From Bacillota bacterium (GTDB lineage Bacteria; Bacillota; Clostridia; Peptostreptococcales; Anaerovoracaceae): a DNA stretch of 64,000 nucleotides. The position numbers were made by a program, and so were the translations under genes. Below, in pieces: positions 34,649 to 42,933 of this stretch (positions within the stretch are counted from its first letter, which is position 1; each line of letters begins with the position of its first letter). Below the pieces are notes generated by a model. That model made no database searches, was not told where the DNA came from, and saw only the letters and a program-made list of their open reading frames with translations. The DNA lies in assembly GCA_019420305.1 (NCBI GenBank), contig JAHZHL010000015.1:62001-126000 (forward strand). The letters are read 5' to 3'.

Positions 34649-35320
34649 GTCTTCGCCTCCAGAGAATAGCCGGAGTTTCTGGCCACTTTAATTTCCACAT
34701 CCGCGTGTAAAGCCTGCAGCTTTTTCCGCAGATAGGAAATGTACACCCAGACAATGCTACTTTCCACCTCACTGTCGTATCCCCATATCTTTTCCAGAAA
34801 TCGTTCTGTAGAGATCCGGTGCTTTTGACTGCACATCAGAATCTCCATCATCTGGAATTCCTTATTGGTCAGGCGAAAGCTTCCCGTGGGAGAAGACAGT
34901 TCAAAATTTGTACGATCCAAAGAAATATTTCCCGCGCGGAGCACAGAATCCGGCATAACCGTCTGCGTCCTCAGCATAGCCCGTATACGCGCCAGCAATT
35001 CCTGATAAGAAAATGGCTTGGTCAGATAATCATTGGCTCCGCCGTCCAGCCCCGTCACCTTGTCCTCCACCTCCGACTTTGCGGTCAGCATCAGTACCGG
35101 AATCAGGTTTCCGGCTTCCCGAATTTTTTTTCAAAACTGTCAATCCGTCCATCTTCGGCATCATAATATCCAGAATAACACCGTCATAATTTCCGGTTTC
35201 CAGGTAGGCCAGCGCTTCCTCACCGTCATACGCCGCGTCCGCCGCGTAATTATTTTTCTCTAAAATTTTGATCAGCGCTTTTGAAAGTGAGCGTTCATCT
35301 TCCGCTAAAAGCAGTCTCAT
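34645..35320 (-). pseudogene. OmpR-family response regulator with a +1 frameshift in an A8 run
   Basis: The receiver domain from ATG 35320 (GGAGG upstream) reads normally through LDIMMPKMDGLTVLKK (Asp phosphoacceptor). The frame then shifts at an A8 run (minus strand; T8 at 35124-35131). With seven A the frame would continue KKIREAGNLIPVLMLTAKS into the OmpR-type wing-helix domain (LTNKEFQMMEILM, VWVYISYLRKKL), which is intact in the other frame to 34645. Sequencing error, true decay or slippage on A8 are all possible. It is followed by the interrupted kinase with a 4-bp ATGA overlap. Confidence 0.88.
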
Positions 35321-35416
35321 CCCATCCTCCTTACTTTGTATTCGTTCCCACACCTTTCTGATTCTCATTGTACTATAGAAACCTTAAATATACCTAAAGA
35401 TAACCAAAAGAGAATC

Positions 35417-35448
35417 AAAAAAAGACTTCCGCGTGTATACCGCGGAAG
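35417..35448 (-). terminator. Terminator after the aldehyde dehydrogenase
   Basis: CTTCCGCG and CGCGGAAG form an 8-bp stem. On the minus strand it is followed by seven T (35423-35417). Confidence 0.8.
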
Positions 35449-35482
35449 CGTTTCTCCGTTCGTATTCTTTTTTTCCGGATGC

Positions 35483-36859
35483 CTATCCCCAGAGTTCTTC
35501 GTCCGTGGGAACGTAATTATCCGGCATATATCTGGCGATTCTGGAAATATTCATCAGATGCTTGTAGTCCAGGTTTTCCGAAATGCTGTTGTGTCCCCAG
35601 CTTCCGCATCCCAGAGTATTGGTTGGCGCAAGACCGTTGTAAAAACTGCCGCCGGCGCTGCTGGCGCTGATCTGGTTAATCACAAACCGGGAGACGCACA
35701 GTTCTTCGCCTACATGAAGAATATGCTCCTCCGAATCGGAGTGGAAGGCGACACTGTGTCCTTTCCCTTCTTTCTCCAGGTTTTCCCTGGCGATCCGGAT
35801 TCCCTCATCCAACGTCTTATACTTATACGCGGCAATGACAGGCGCCATCTTTTCTCCCCCCAGCGCGTCCGTAAGTCCGGTGCCCTCAGCCTCCGCCACG
35901 AGAATCTTTGTGCCTTCGGGGACGCGGATTCCGGCAAGCTCGGCAATCCTTTCCGGTGACTGTCCTACCGAGTGGCGGTTTGGTTTTCCCTCCTGGAACA
36001 ATGCGCTTCGCACGCCTTCCAGTTCTTTTTTATCCCTTACCACATAGGCGCCGTTCGCTTCAAATTCCTTCAGGATCGCCTCATAGTCCCGTTCCGGGCA
36101 GATAACCGACTGCTCGCCGGAACAGATAATTCCGTAGTCAAAGGTTCTTCCGGCGATAATTTTGGGAACCGCTTCTTTGTAATCGTATCCTTCGTCAATA
36201 ATACACTGCACATTTCCCGCGCCTACCCCCAACGCCGGCCTGCCGGAGCTGTAGGCGGCTTTTACCATTCCCGCACCTCCGGTGGCGATGACTACATCCG
36301 CTGAGGAAATCAAATTCTGTGTATGTTCTCTGGAATGCTGATCCAGGATCTGGATCAGATGCTGCGGATACCCCAGCTTCGCAAGTTCCGCGTTTATCAT
36401 CTCCACGGTTTTCGTACTGCAGCGAATCGCTTTATGATGGGGTGTAATAATAATGGCGTTGCCGCATTTCAGCGCGAACATAGCGTTGCTCATAGGCGTA
36501 ACGATAGGATTGGTACAGGGGGTAATGGCGGCCGCGACCCCCATAGGCTTGGCGATCCGCGTAATTCCCGTCTCCACATCCGTGTCCAGAATCCCCCGGG
36601 ATTTCTTCCCTCTGAGATTGTTCCAGACGATTTTTGATTTTTGCCGGTTCTTGGCGATTTTATCGGGTACGTTTCCCATTCCCGTCTCTTCCACCGCGAT
36701 TTCCGCCAGGTATTCGGCGTTATCATATACGACCTTTCCGATGGTTTTTACCGCCAGGTCCACCTGCTGCTGGCTCATTTTCTCAAACTCCATCTGGGCG
36801 TTTTGCGCCCGCTTGATATACCCGCTGATATACTGCATACTCATTTCTTTTTCATCCAT
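35483..36859 (-). CDS. CoA-acylating aldehyde dehydrogenase (SucD/EutE type)
   Basis: 458 residues. It converts an acyl-CoA and NAD(P)H to an aldehyde or the reverse. The nucleophile Cys lies in YGIICSGEQSVI. The Rossmann and catalytic loops are ITPCTNPIVTPMSNAM, VIATGGAGMVKAAYSSG and LGCGSWGHNSISENL. From memory it is very similar to succinate-semialdehyde dehydrogenase SucD of Clostridium kluyveri, but acetaldehyde as substrate is equally possible. No shell-targeting N-terminal helix and no microcompartment genes are present, so it should be cytosolic. The ATG at 36859 has GGAGG 8 nt upstream. Confidence 0.88.
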   Translation of the reverse strand: MDEKEMSMQYISGYIKRAQNAQMEFEKMSQQQVDLAVKTIGKVVYDNAEYLAEIAVEETGMGNVPDKIAKNRQKSKIVWNNLRGKKSRGILDTDVETGITRIAKPMGVAAAITPCTNPIVTPMSNAMFALKCGNAIIITPHHKAIRCSTKTVEMINAELAKLGYPQHLIQILDQHSREHTQNLISSADVVIATGGAGMVKAAYSSGRPALGVGAGNVQCIIDEGYDYKEAVPKIIAGRTFDYGIICSGEQSVICPERDYEAILKEFEANGAYVVRDKKELEGVRSALFQEGKPNRHSVGQSPERIAELAGIRVPEGTKILVAEAEGTGLTDALGGEKMAPVIAAYKYKTLDEGIRIARENLEKEGKGHSVAFHSDSEEHILHVGEELCVSRFVINQISASSAGGSFYNGLAPTNTLGCGSWGHNSISENLDYKHLMNISRIARYMPDNYVPTDEELWG

Positions 36860-37038
36860 GACGCTTCCCTCCATTTTTGATTTTCCTGTAAGTCGACTCC
36901 GCATGTCTCTTCTTTAGATTGTAACGAAAACGGAGATTTTGTCAATGTGTCCCCCGGAAAGCAGGTTCGCGCTTGCCTCCCTTAAAAGATCGTGGTATAT
37001 TGGCACTGATGTTTGGTACGAAAAAGGGGGAAAGTGAG

Positions 37039-37731
37039 ATGAAGACCATTTTGATCATTGAAGACGACGCTCATATCAGCGATATGGTGTCCGACGCCCT
37101 TACGGCTGAGGGTTTTCGGGTTCTGCAGGCCTGGTCCGGGACAGAGGCCCTACTGCTTCTTGAAAAAGAAACGCCGGATCTGATTCTTCTCGATCTGATG
37201 CTCCCGGGATATTCCGGAGAAGAACTTCTTCCCCAAATCAAAGAAATTCCGGTTATTGTAATCAGCGCCAAAGCAGGCGTTGACAGCAAAGTCGAGACTC
37301 TCCTTTCCGGCGCCCGCGATTATCTGAGCAAGCCCTTTTCACTGAAAGAACTGCTGGCCAGAATCACGGTGCAGCTTCGAAACACCGTCTCTCGCCCCCG
37401 ACGCACGCGGCTTTCCTTTGAGAGGCTTTCCCTGGATACCGCTTCCCATGAGGTTTTCGCGGGAGACGTTCCGGTAAAGCTGACGCGAACAGAATTCGCT
37501 ATCTTAAAGCTGCTGATGGGAAATCCTTCTCAGGTGTTTACGAAGGCGGCGATTCTTGACGCTTTGAGTGAGGAAACGCCGGACTGTATGGAAAGTTCCC
37601 TGAAAGTCCATGTCAGCAACCTCCGAAAAAAGCTCCGCGCCGCCTGCGGCCGGGATTATATTGAGTCTGTCTGGGGAATCGGCTTTAAACTCAGCGGGGA
37701 GCACGAGTCTGAGGAGCATGCTCATGAATAA
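37039..37731 (+). CDS. OmpR-family response regulator of an ABC transporter operon
   Basis: 230 residues. The receiver starts KTILIIEDDAH, with the phosphoacceptor Asp in LILLDLMLPG and Lys in LSKPFSLKE. The C-terminal winged helix (LTRTEFAILKLLM, VHVSNLRKKLR) binds DNA. I chose the ATG at 37039; an upstream in-frame start would add 22 residues that do not fit the family. It heads regulator-ABC-permease-kinase, a BceRS- or LanRK-like layout. A role in sensing peptide antibiotics is inference. Confidence 0.93.
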   Translation: MKTILIIEDDAHISDMVSDALTAEGFRVLQAWSGTEALLLLEKETPDLILLDLMLPGYSGEELLPQIKEIPVIVISAKAGVDSKVETLLSGARDYLSKPFSLKELLARITVQLRNTVSRPRRTRLSFERLSLDTASHEVFAGDVPVKLTRTEFAILKLLMGNPSQVFTKAAILDALSEETPDCMESSLKVHVSNLRKKLRAACGRDYIESVWGIGFKLSGEHESEEHAHE

Positions 37732-37818
37732 ATCTTTACGATTTCTTAACCTGTTTCTTTACCGCTTTCTTAACTTCCGTCTGTTAGAATCCGTTCATCA
37801 ATATCAGGAGGTAAAGAA

Positions 37819-38733
37819 ATGGAATACGTTTTAACTACCGAAAATTTGAGCAAATCCTACGGCCGTTTTCAGGCTCTGGATCAGCTTTCCCTGCATGTGC
37901 CCAAGGGCTCTGTCTACGGGCTTGTCGGCCGAAACGGCGCGGGAAAGACAACTTTAATCCGCCTTGTCTGCGGCCTGCAGACGCCCAGCGGCGGAACGTA
38001 TATGCTCTACGGAAAAAGAAGCGGGGACCGGGAGCTGGAAAAAATCCGCAGACGCGTCGGCGCGGTTGTGGAAGTTCCTTCTGTCTATCAGAATATGACC
38101 GCGGAAGAAAATCTGAAGCAGCAATATCTGCTGCTCGGCCTCCCATCCTTTGAAGGAATCGCTCGACTGCTGGAGCTTGTAGGTCTCAGCGACACTGGAA
38201 AAAAGAAGGTTCGCAATTTTTCTCTGGGTATGCGCCAAAGACTGGGGATCGCTCTGGCTCTGGCCGGATCCCCCGATTTTCTGATTCTGGATGAGCCGGT
38301 CAACGGTTTAGATCCTCAGGGGATCATCGAAATGCGGGAACTGCTCCTAAGGCTAAATCGGGAGCATCAGATTACAATTCTGATTTCCAGCCATATTCTC
38401 GACGAGCTTTCCCGGCTGGCCACCCATTACGGCTTTCTTGACCGCGGCCGCCTTGTAAAGGAAATGAGCGCCGGGCAGCTGGAAGCCTCCGCTCGCAAGT
38501 CCATACGGGTGGAAGTTTCGGACATCCGGGCTCTTGTCAGGGGGCTCGACGCCCTGGGTCTGGAATATACCATCCGTTCCGACAAAGAAGCCGATATTTA
38601 CGGCGAAATCAGCGTTACCCGCCTCGTACTGGCTCTTTCCAAAGAGGGTTGCGAAATCCTGCAGATCCGTAAGCAGGATGAAAGCCTCGAAAGTTACTAT
38701 ATGACCCTGCTGGGAGGTGAGGGCCATGAATAA
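37819..38733 (+). CDS. ABC transporter ATP-binding protein (lantibiotic-immunity-like)
   Basis: 304 residues. Walker A is GRNGAGKTTL, the signature FSLGMRQRLG, Walker B FLILDEPVNG and the switch His in LISSHIL. The C-terminal 80 residues are typical of bacitracin/lantibiotic exporters (CcmA class). AGGAGG lies 7 nt before the ATG. It overlaps the permease gene by 8 bp. Confidence 0.93.
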   Translation: MEYVLTTENLSKSYGRFQALDQLSLHVPKGSVYGLVGRNGAGKTTLIRLVCGLQTPSGGTYMLYGKRSGDRELEKIRRRVGAVVEVPSVYQNMTAEENLKQQYLLLGLPSFEGIARLLELVGLSDTGKKKVRNFSLGMRQRLGIALALAGSPDFLILDEPVNGLDPQGIIEMRELLLRLNREHQITILISSHILDELSRLATHYGFLDRGRLVKEMSAGQLEASARKSIRVEVSDIRALVRGLDALGLEYTIRSDKEADIYGEISVTRLVLALSKEGCEILQIRKQDESLESYYMTLLGGEGHE

Positions 38734-39550
38734 TCTGCTTCACGCGGATTTCCGCCGGTTGCTGCGCGACCGTCTGTTCTGGGTTCTGACAGCCGTTATG
38801 GCAATCTGGGCCATCATTCTTTTCCTGAACCATTACAGCGATAAAATCCGCTATGGAGAACAGGCCTCCCTTGACAGTATGTTTTTCAGTTTTGCCGTGC
38901 TGACCGGATTTGCGTCAGCCGCTTTCTGCAGTCTGTTTACCGGAAGAGAACACAGCGACGGCATTCTGCGGAACAAAATCATCATCGGATGCAGCCGCAC
39001 CCGAATCTATTTGTCCGGCTTTTTGACCTGCGCCGCGGCTATGCTCCTGTCCACCTTTGCCTATATGGCAGTCCTGTGCGTCCTGGGGATTCCGGTTTTT
39101 GGCCTCTTTGAGGGAGAGCCCGGCGGGCTTCTCCTGATTTTTGCGGCAAGCGCTCTTCTAAACCTTGTGCATGTGGCGCTTTTCCATCTGGTATCCATGC
39201 TGAACTCCAGCAAATCCGCCTCTGCCATTATCTGCATGGCTCTGAGCCTTTTGCTGCTGGTAGCGGCCAGTCTGCTGCTTCAAAGGCTGGCCCAGCCGGA
39301 GTTGATCCAGCAGGTTCAGATGGTAGACGGCAGTCCCGTAGTTTCTCAGGCAGCCAATCCCAAATATCTGACCGGAAGCACACGGATCCTTTATCAGTTT
39401 TTTGTGGACTTTCTCCCATCCGGTCAGGCTCTGCAGATTGCTTCCGCGCAAGTGCTGCATCCGATTCAGATCCTGCTGTATTCTTCGGGAGTTACCGTCC
39501 TCTTAAACCTAATCGGAATTTACCTTTTTAATCGAAAAAATCTGAAGTAG
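38726..39550 (+). CDS. ABC-2 type permease
   Basis: 274 residues with six membrane helices and a short loop near residues 190-210. It pairs with the ATP-binding protein at 37819. The ATG at 38726 has GGAGGTGA upstream; a GTG at 38717 is in frame but less well placed. Such permeases confer protection against peptide antibiotics or export lipids; the substrate is unknown. Confidence 0.88.
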   Translation: MNNLLHADFRRLLRDRLFWVLTAVMAIWAIILFLNHYSDKIRYGEQASLDSMFFSFAVLTGFASAAFCSLFTGREHSDGILRNKIIIGCSRTRIYLSGFLTCAAAMLLSTFAYMAVLCVLGIPVFGLFEGEPGGLLLIFAASALLNLVHVALFHLVSMLNSSKSASAIICMALSLLLLVAASLLLQRLAQPELIQQVQMVDGSPVVSQAANPKYLTGSTRILYQFFVDFLPSGQALQIASAQVLHPIQILLYSSGVTVLLNLIGIYLFNRKNLK

Positions 39551-39565
39551 AGAAAGGAGACCTTT

Positions 39566-40453
39566 ATGATTACCTGGCTGTGTGTGTTCTGTTTTCTGCT
39601 GGCAGCAGCTCTGCTGCTGGTTATCCTGAAAATTCTGCTGATGCGCAGGGCTTTACGGGAAATTTGCAGGGAGCTGCAGGAAAAGCTGGAGGAAGACACC
39701 AACACACTGCTCCGGGTCTCCAGCCGGGATTCCAGCATCCGCTCACTGGCAGCTCAGCTGAATACCCAGCTCCGTCTGCTTCGGGACAGACGGCACAAAT
39801 ATCAGCAGGGGGATCGGGAACTTAAAGAAGCCATCACCAATATGGCCCACGATCTCCGCACCCCGCTGACGGCGGTCTGCGGTTACCTGGAGCTTCTAAA
39901 ACAGGATTGTCCGCCTTCCCGTTATTTCGATCTGTTAGAAAACCGTACGGAACTGTTGAAAACTTTGACAGAAGAATTATTCCGCTACTCGGTCCTTCTC
40001 GCGGAAGAGGACTGGGAACCGGAAACGGTCCTTCTCAATTCTGTTTTGCAGGAATGCCTGGCCTCCCACTACAGTGATTTTAAGAAAGAAGGAATCATTC
40101 CCGAAATCCATCTTACCGAAAATCCGGTATCCCGCAGTCTTAACCGTTCTTTCCTCTGCCGTATCCTGGATAATATTATCAGCAACGCCATCAAATACAG
40201 CGACGGCGATTTTCAGGTTTTTTTGGATGAATCGGGAGAAATGCGCTTTTCCAATCTGGCCCGCGATCTTACACCTGTCGCCGCGGGCCGCCTCTTTGAT
40301 CGATTTTATACAGTGAAAACCGGCGCCAGAGAAGCTTCCGGTCTGGGCCTTTCCATCGCAAAGACACTGACCGAGCGAATGGGAGGAACGATCCGGGCAG
40401 AATATCGGCAGGAGCGGCTTTCTATTTTCCTCTCTTTTTCTGCCCGTATGTAA
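39566..40453 (+). CDS. Sensor histidine kinase of the ABC operon
   Basis: 295 residues. A single N-terminal membrane helix (ITWLCVFCFLLAAALLLVIL) leads into a HisKA domain with phosphoacceptor His in NMAHDLRTPLTAV, and an HATPase domain (RILDNIISNAIKYS, ASGLGLSIAKTL). The nearly absent extracytoplasmic loop resembles the intramembrane-sensing kinases that rely on their ABC transporter for signal detection (family knowledge). Last gene of the operon, 15 bp after the permease, with AAAGGAGA upstream. Confidence 0.92.
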   Translation: MITWLCVFCFLLAAALLLVILKILLMRRALREICRELQEKLEEDTNTLLRVSSRDSSIRSLAAQLNTQLRLLRDRRHKYQQGDRELKEAITNMAHDLRTPLTAVCGYLELLKQDCPPSRYFDLLENRTELLKTLTEELFRYSVLLAEEDWEPETVLLNSVLQECLASHYSDFKKEGIIPEIHLTENPVSRSLNRSFLCRILDNIISNAIKYSDGDFQVFLDESGEMRFSNLARDLTPVAAGRLFDRFYTVKTGAREASGLGLSIAKTLTERMGGTIRAEYRQERLSIFLSFSARM

Positions 40454-40478
40454 ATTAAAAGATTGCGGAAAACGGGGA

Positions 40479-40513
40479 GGGCTGCCGCGTTTTCCGGCAG
40501 CCCGCTTTATTTT
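40479..40513. terminator. Terminator between the kinase and the collagen-like gene
   Basis: GGGCTGCCG (40479-40487) and CGGCAGCCC (40495-40503) form a 9-bp GC-rich stem, followed by a T-rich tail on the plus strand. It serves the plus operon; convergent genes meet here. Confidence 0.85.
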
Positions 40514-40525
40514 TTCCGTTTTTCC

Positions 40526-41698
40526 TCAGCTGTTTTCTCCAATTTTCTGAACTGTGATCCCGATATTGCTGTAAATGAAATTTCCTCCACTTCCAATGAC
40601 CTCTAATACCGCTGGCGTATCTGTCACATCAATAATCTGTGAAAACGAAAGGTTCGCCGCGTCTGATGATGTGTGGAATGTGTGCGAGGACGCGGCTCCC
40701 GCTACTGTACTCCCCTGTTGCTGCAGATAGAAAAGAACTGCCAGAGGGAAAGTCACTCCGCTGGCCGGCGCCGCCGTTCCATGAAAGGACACTTCATAAA
40801 AACCCGGTTCCTGAATGCTGATTTCTGACGTATTTTCTGTATGGGAAACCGCAGTTCCCGCGGAGTTTCCATTTTTGTCAAAAATCAGCGCTGTACCGGA
40901 ATTGCCTGGCTGCGGCGGAGTGGAATACGCGGACAGGAACTCCACTGGCGCCCCGGAAGTTCCTGTTGCGCCTCTGGGAATCACAAAATCAAAAATCGCG
41001 TTCTGATCCGTGCCGGAATTAGTAACCGCGGCGTCTTGCTCCGGATTTGCCGTAGTAACAGTACCGATCCTGACGGTTGCCGCAATACCTGTGGCGCCCG
41101 TTGTACCTGCAGCCCCTGCTTCTCCGGAAGGGCCCGTCGCTCCTGTCGGACCTGTTGGACCGGTAGGGCCTGTCGGGCCGCTGGGACCGGTCGCGCCGGA
41201 AGGACCTGTCGCTCCCGTAGGGCCAGTTGGACCGCTGGAACCGGTCGCCCCGGAAGGGCCTGTCGCTCCCGTTGGACCTGTCGGACCGCTGGGACCGGTC
41301 GCCCCGGAAGGACCTGTTGCTCCCGTTGGACCTGTCGGACCGCTGGGACCGGTCGCCCCGGAAGGACCTGTTGCTCCCGTCGGGCCAGTTGGACCGCTGG
41401 GACCGGTCGCCCCGGAAGGGCCTGTCGCTCCCGTTGGTCCGGTTGGACCCTGTTCACCCTCCGGCCCTTGCGGGCCGATGGGGCCCTGAGATCCGGTGGC
41501 CCCGGTGGGCCCTGTGGGGCCCGTTGAACCGGAGCAGCAGGGTTCCGGCCGAGAAGCACAGCCGCATCCACAGCCGCAGCTTCCTGAAGATCCGTCGCAG
41601 CCGCAGCCGCAATTCTCACTTCCACCCGTATCATTGCTGCGCGAATCTCGAATTAATACTCTATCACCTAACTGATAAAAATCAGTTTTATAAGTCAT
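40526..41698 (-). CDS. Collagen-like triple-helix protein (exosporium/surface type)
   Basis: About 390 residues. The N-terminal 55 residues include a Cys-rich patch (NCGCGCDGSSGSCGCGCGC). A collagen region of about 49 Gly-X-Y triplets (residues 59-206), rich in GPT, GAT and GPS, follows. The C-terminus (207-392) looks like a BclA-type beta trimer-nucleating domain. There is no signal peptide, as in exosporium BclA-like proteins, so a spore-surface or filament role is likely but unproven. Two ATGs occur (41704, 41698); GGGGAG is 1 and 7 nt away, so 41698 is chosen. It overlaps the upstream glycosyltransferase gene by 11 bp. Confidence 0.9.
   Translation of the reverse strand: MTYKTDFYQLGDRVLIRDSRSNDTGGSENCGCGCDGSSGSCGCGCGCASRPEPCCSGSTGPTGPTGATGSQGPIGPQGPEGEQGPTGPTGATGPSGATGPSGPTGPTGATGPSGATGPSGPTGPTGATGPSGATGPSGPTGPTGATGPSGATGSSGPTGPTGATGPSGATGPSGPTGPTGPTGPTGATGPSGEAGAAGTTGATGIAATVRIGTVTTANPEQDAAVTNSGTDQNAIFDFVIPRGATGTSGAPVEFLSAYSTPPQPGNSGTALIFDKNGNSAGTAVSHTENTSEISIQEPGFYEVSFHGTAAPASGVTFPLAVLFYLQQQGSTVAGAASSHTFHTSSDAANLSFSQIIDVTDTPAVLEVIGSGGNFIYSNIGITVQKIGENS
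41159..41428. repeat. Five tandem 54-bp repeats coding Gly-X-Y units
   Basis: Five copies of an 18-residue unit (ATGPSGATGPSGPTGPTG) lie end to end with few base changes (one copy has GSS). The array can expand or contract by recombination, so copy number may vary between strains. It is in frame and not a CRISPR. Confidence 0.9.
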
Positions 41699-42785
41699 TT
41701 TCATTCTCCCCTTTTTCGTTTAATTTGTTTTCAAAATAAACCCGATTATACGCTACTGCATCCGAATTTGGCTTGAAAACGCCAGCACGTTCATTACATT
41801 CACTGGCCAGACGATACATACCCATTCTGTCATAACAGACAGCGAGCTGTATATTCGGAAGGTAGCCGTAACATTCTGCCTGAACAAACCCTCCTGTTCT
41901 GGCGTTCATTTCTCTGGTTCGTGCCGTTTCATACCAGAAAGCTGCCTGAGCATACTTTCCTTTATTAAGGAAATGTTCCCCTATCTGACAGCAAATTTCA
42001 GCGCGGGGAACATCAAGCAGCAGACTCCTCATCAAAGCTTCTGCCTCCTGATCTTCCCTGCCCTGCTTCCGGTAGCAGATGGCCAGAGTTTTACACGCCT
42101 CCAGCTTATTTTCAATCCAACCGTCCTTTTCTAAGAATTCTTCCAGCACCGCGATAGCCTCTTCATATCGGCCATTGAAATACAGTTCCTGTCCGTAATA
42201 AAAGATCTGTCTGGGTTCCAGCAGCTTCCCGGCATCTCTTTTTTTCTCCAGAATCCGCAGATTCCGCAAAGGGTCTCCCGATTTTATTTTCTGATGCGTC
42301 ACCGCTGCTTCTCCATAGATTACGGTTCCGGAAGGCGTAATCGCCTCATGGATTTCCCCTTTCCAGCGAAAACGCGGAGAATTTTTTATGAGGCGTTCTC
42401 GATAATACCAAAACACCGGGTTCCCCGCATCATCGAACGCTGTATGATAGGGAAGCATTACCATATCTTCCTCGCCCGTCATCGTCTGTTTCATTTCCAG
42501 GAACCGTTTTTTATCGTCCTCCAGAATCACATCGTCTGCGTCCAACCACATGCAGTACTGCATTTTCGCTTTTTCAAAAGACGCGTTCCTTGCGGCCGCA
42601 AAATCATCTTCCCAGGGAAATCCGCTGACCAAAGACGTAAATTTTCCAGCTATCTCTCTGGTTCGATCTTCCGATCCGGTGTCGATAACGATGATTTCAT
42701 CTGCCAGTTCCCTTGCCGAAGAAAGGCATCGTTCCAGAACCGCCTCTTCATTTTTCACGATCATACAAAGACTAATTGTAACCAT
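41688..42785 (-). CDS. Family 2 glycosyltransferase with TPR-like tail
   Basis: 365 residues. The GT-A domain (about 1-230) has SLCMIVKNEEAVLERCL, IIVIDTGSEDRT and the DxD-type MWLDADDV. The tail (about 230-365) is helical with TPR-like repeats (FYYGQELYFNGRYEEAIAVL). It overlaps the start of the collagen-like gene by 11 bp, so the two form one operon. Collagen-like Thr/Ser-rich proteins in Bacillus and Clostridium are often glycosylated by a linked enzyme, so it probably adds sugar to the collagen region (inference). Confidence 0.87.
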   Translation of the reverse strand: MVTISLCMIVKNEEAVLERCLSSARELADEIIVIDTGSEDRTREIAGKFTSLVSGFPWEDDFAAARNASFEKAKMQYCMWLDADDVILEDDKKRFLEMKQTMTGEEDMVMLPYHTAFDDAGNPVFWYYRERLIKNSPRFRWKGEIHEAITPSGTVIYGEAAVTHQKIKSGDPLRNLRILEKKRDAGKLLEPRQIFYYGQELYFNGRYEEAIAVLEEFLEKDGWIENKLEACKTLAICYRKQGREDQEAEALMRSLLLDVPRAEICCQIGEHFLNKGKYAQAAFWYETARTREMNARTGGFVQAECYGYLPNIQLAVCYDRMGMYRLASECNERAGVFKPNSDAVAYNRVYFENKLNEKGENENDL

Positions 42786-42933
42786 ATTCCACCTCCGCTC
42801 TGCTTCTATAGTCTATGCGCGAAAAGGGAAAAAGGCTCCTGCCTTATTCCGCGGCCTCGCAGGAACAAAATATTAATACTTTCTGATAAATCATTTATTG
42901 CTCTGTTCAACAAGAAACAAAGGTGTTAAAATA

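Noticed and set aside
41159..41428. Regular repeats that could suggest a CRISPR array
   Set aside because: The 54-bp units are contiguous with no unique spacers and stay in frame with the collagen code. No cas genes are nearby.
41010..41489. A Gly/Pro/Val-rich frame on the plus strand opposite the collagen repeats
   Set aside because: The Gly-X-Y repeat gives repetitive frames on both strands. Only the minus-strand gene has a ribosome site and non-repeat domains.
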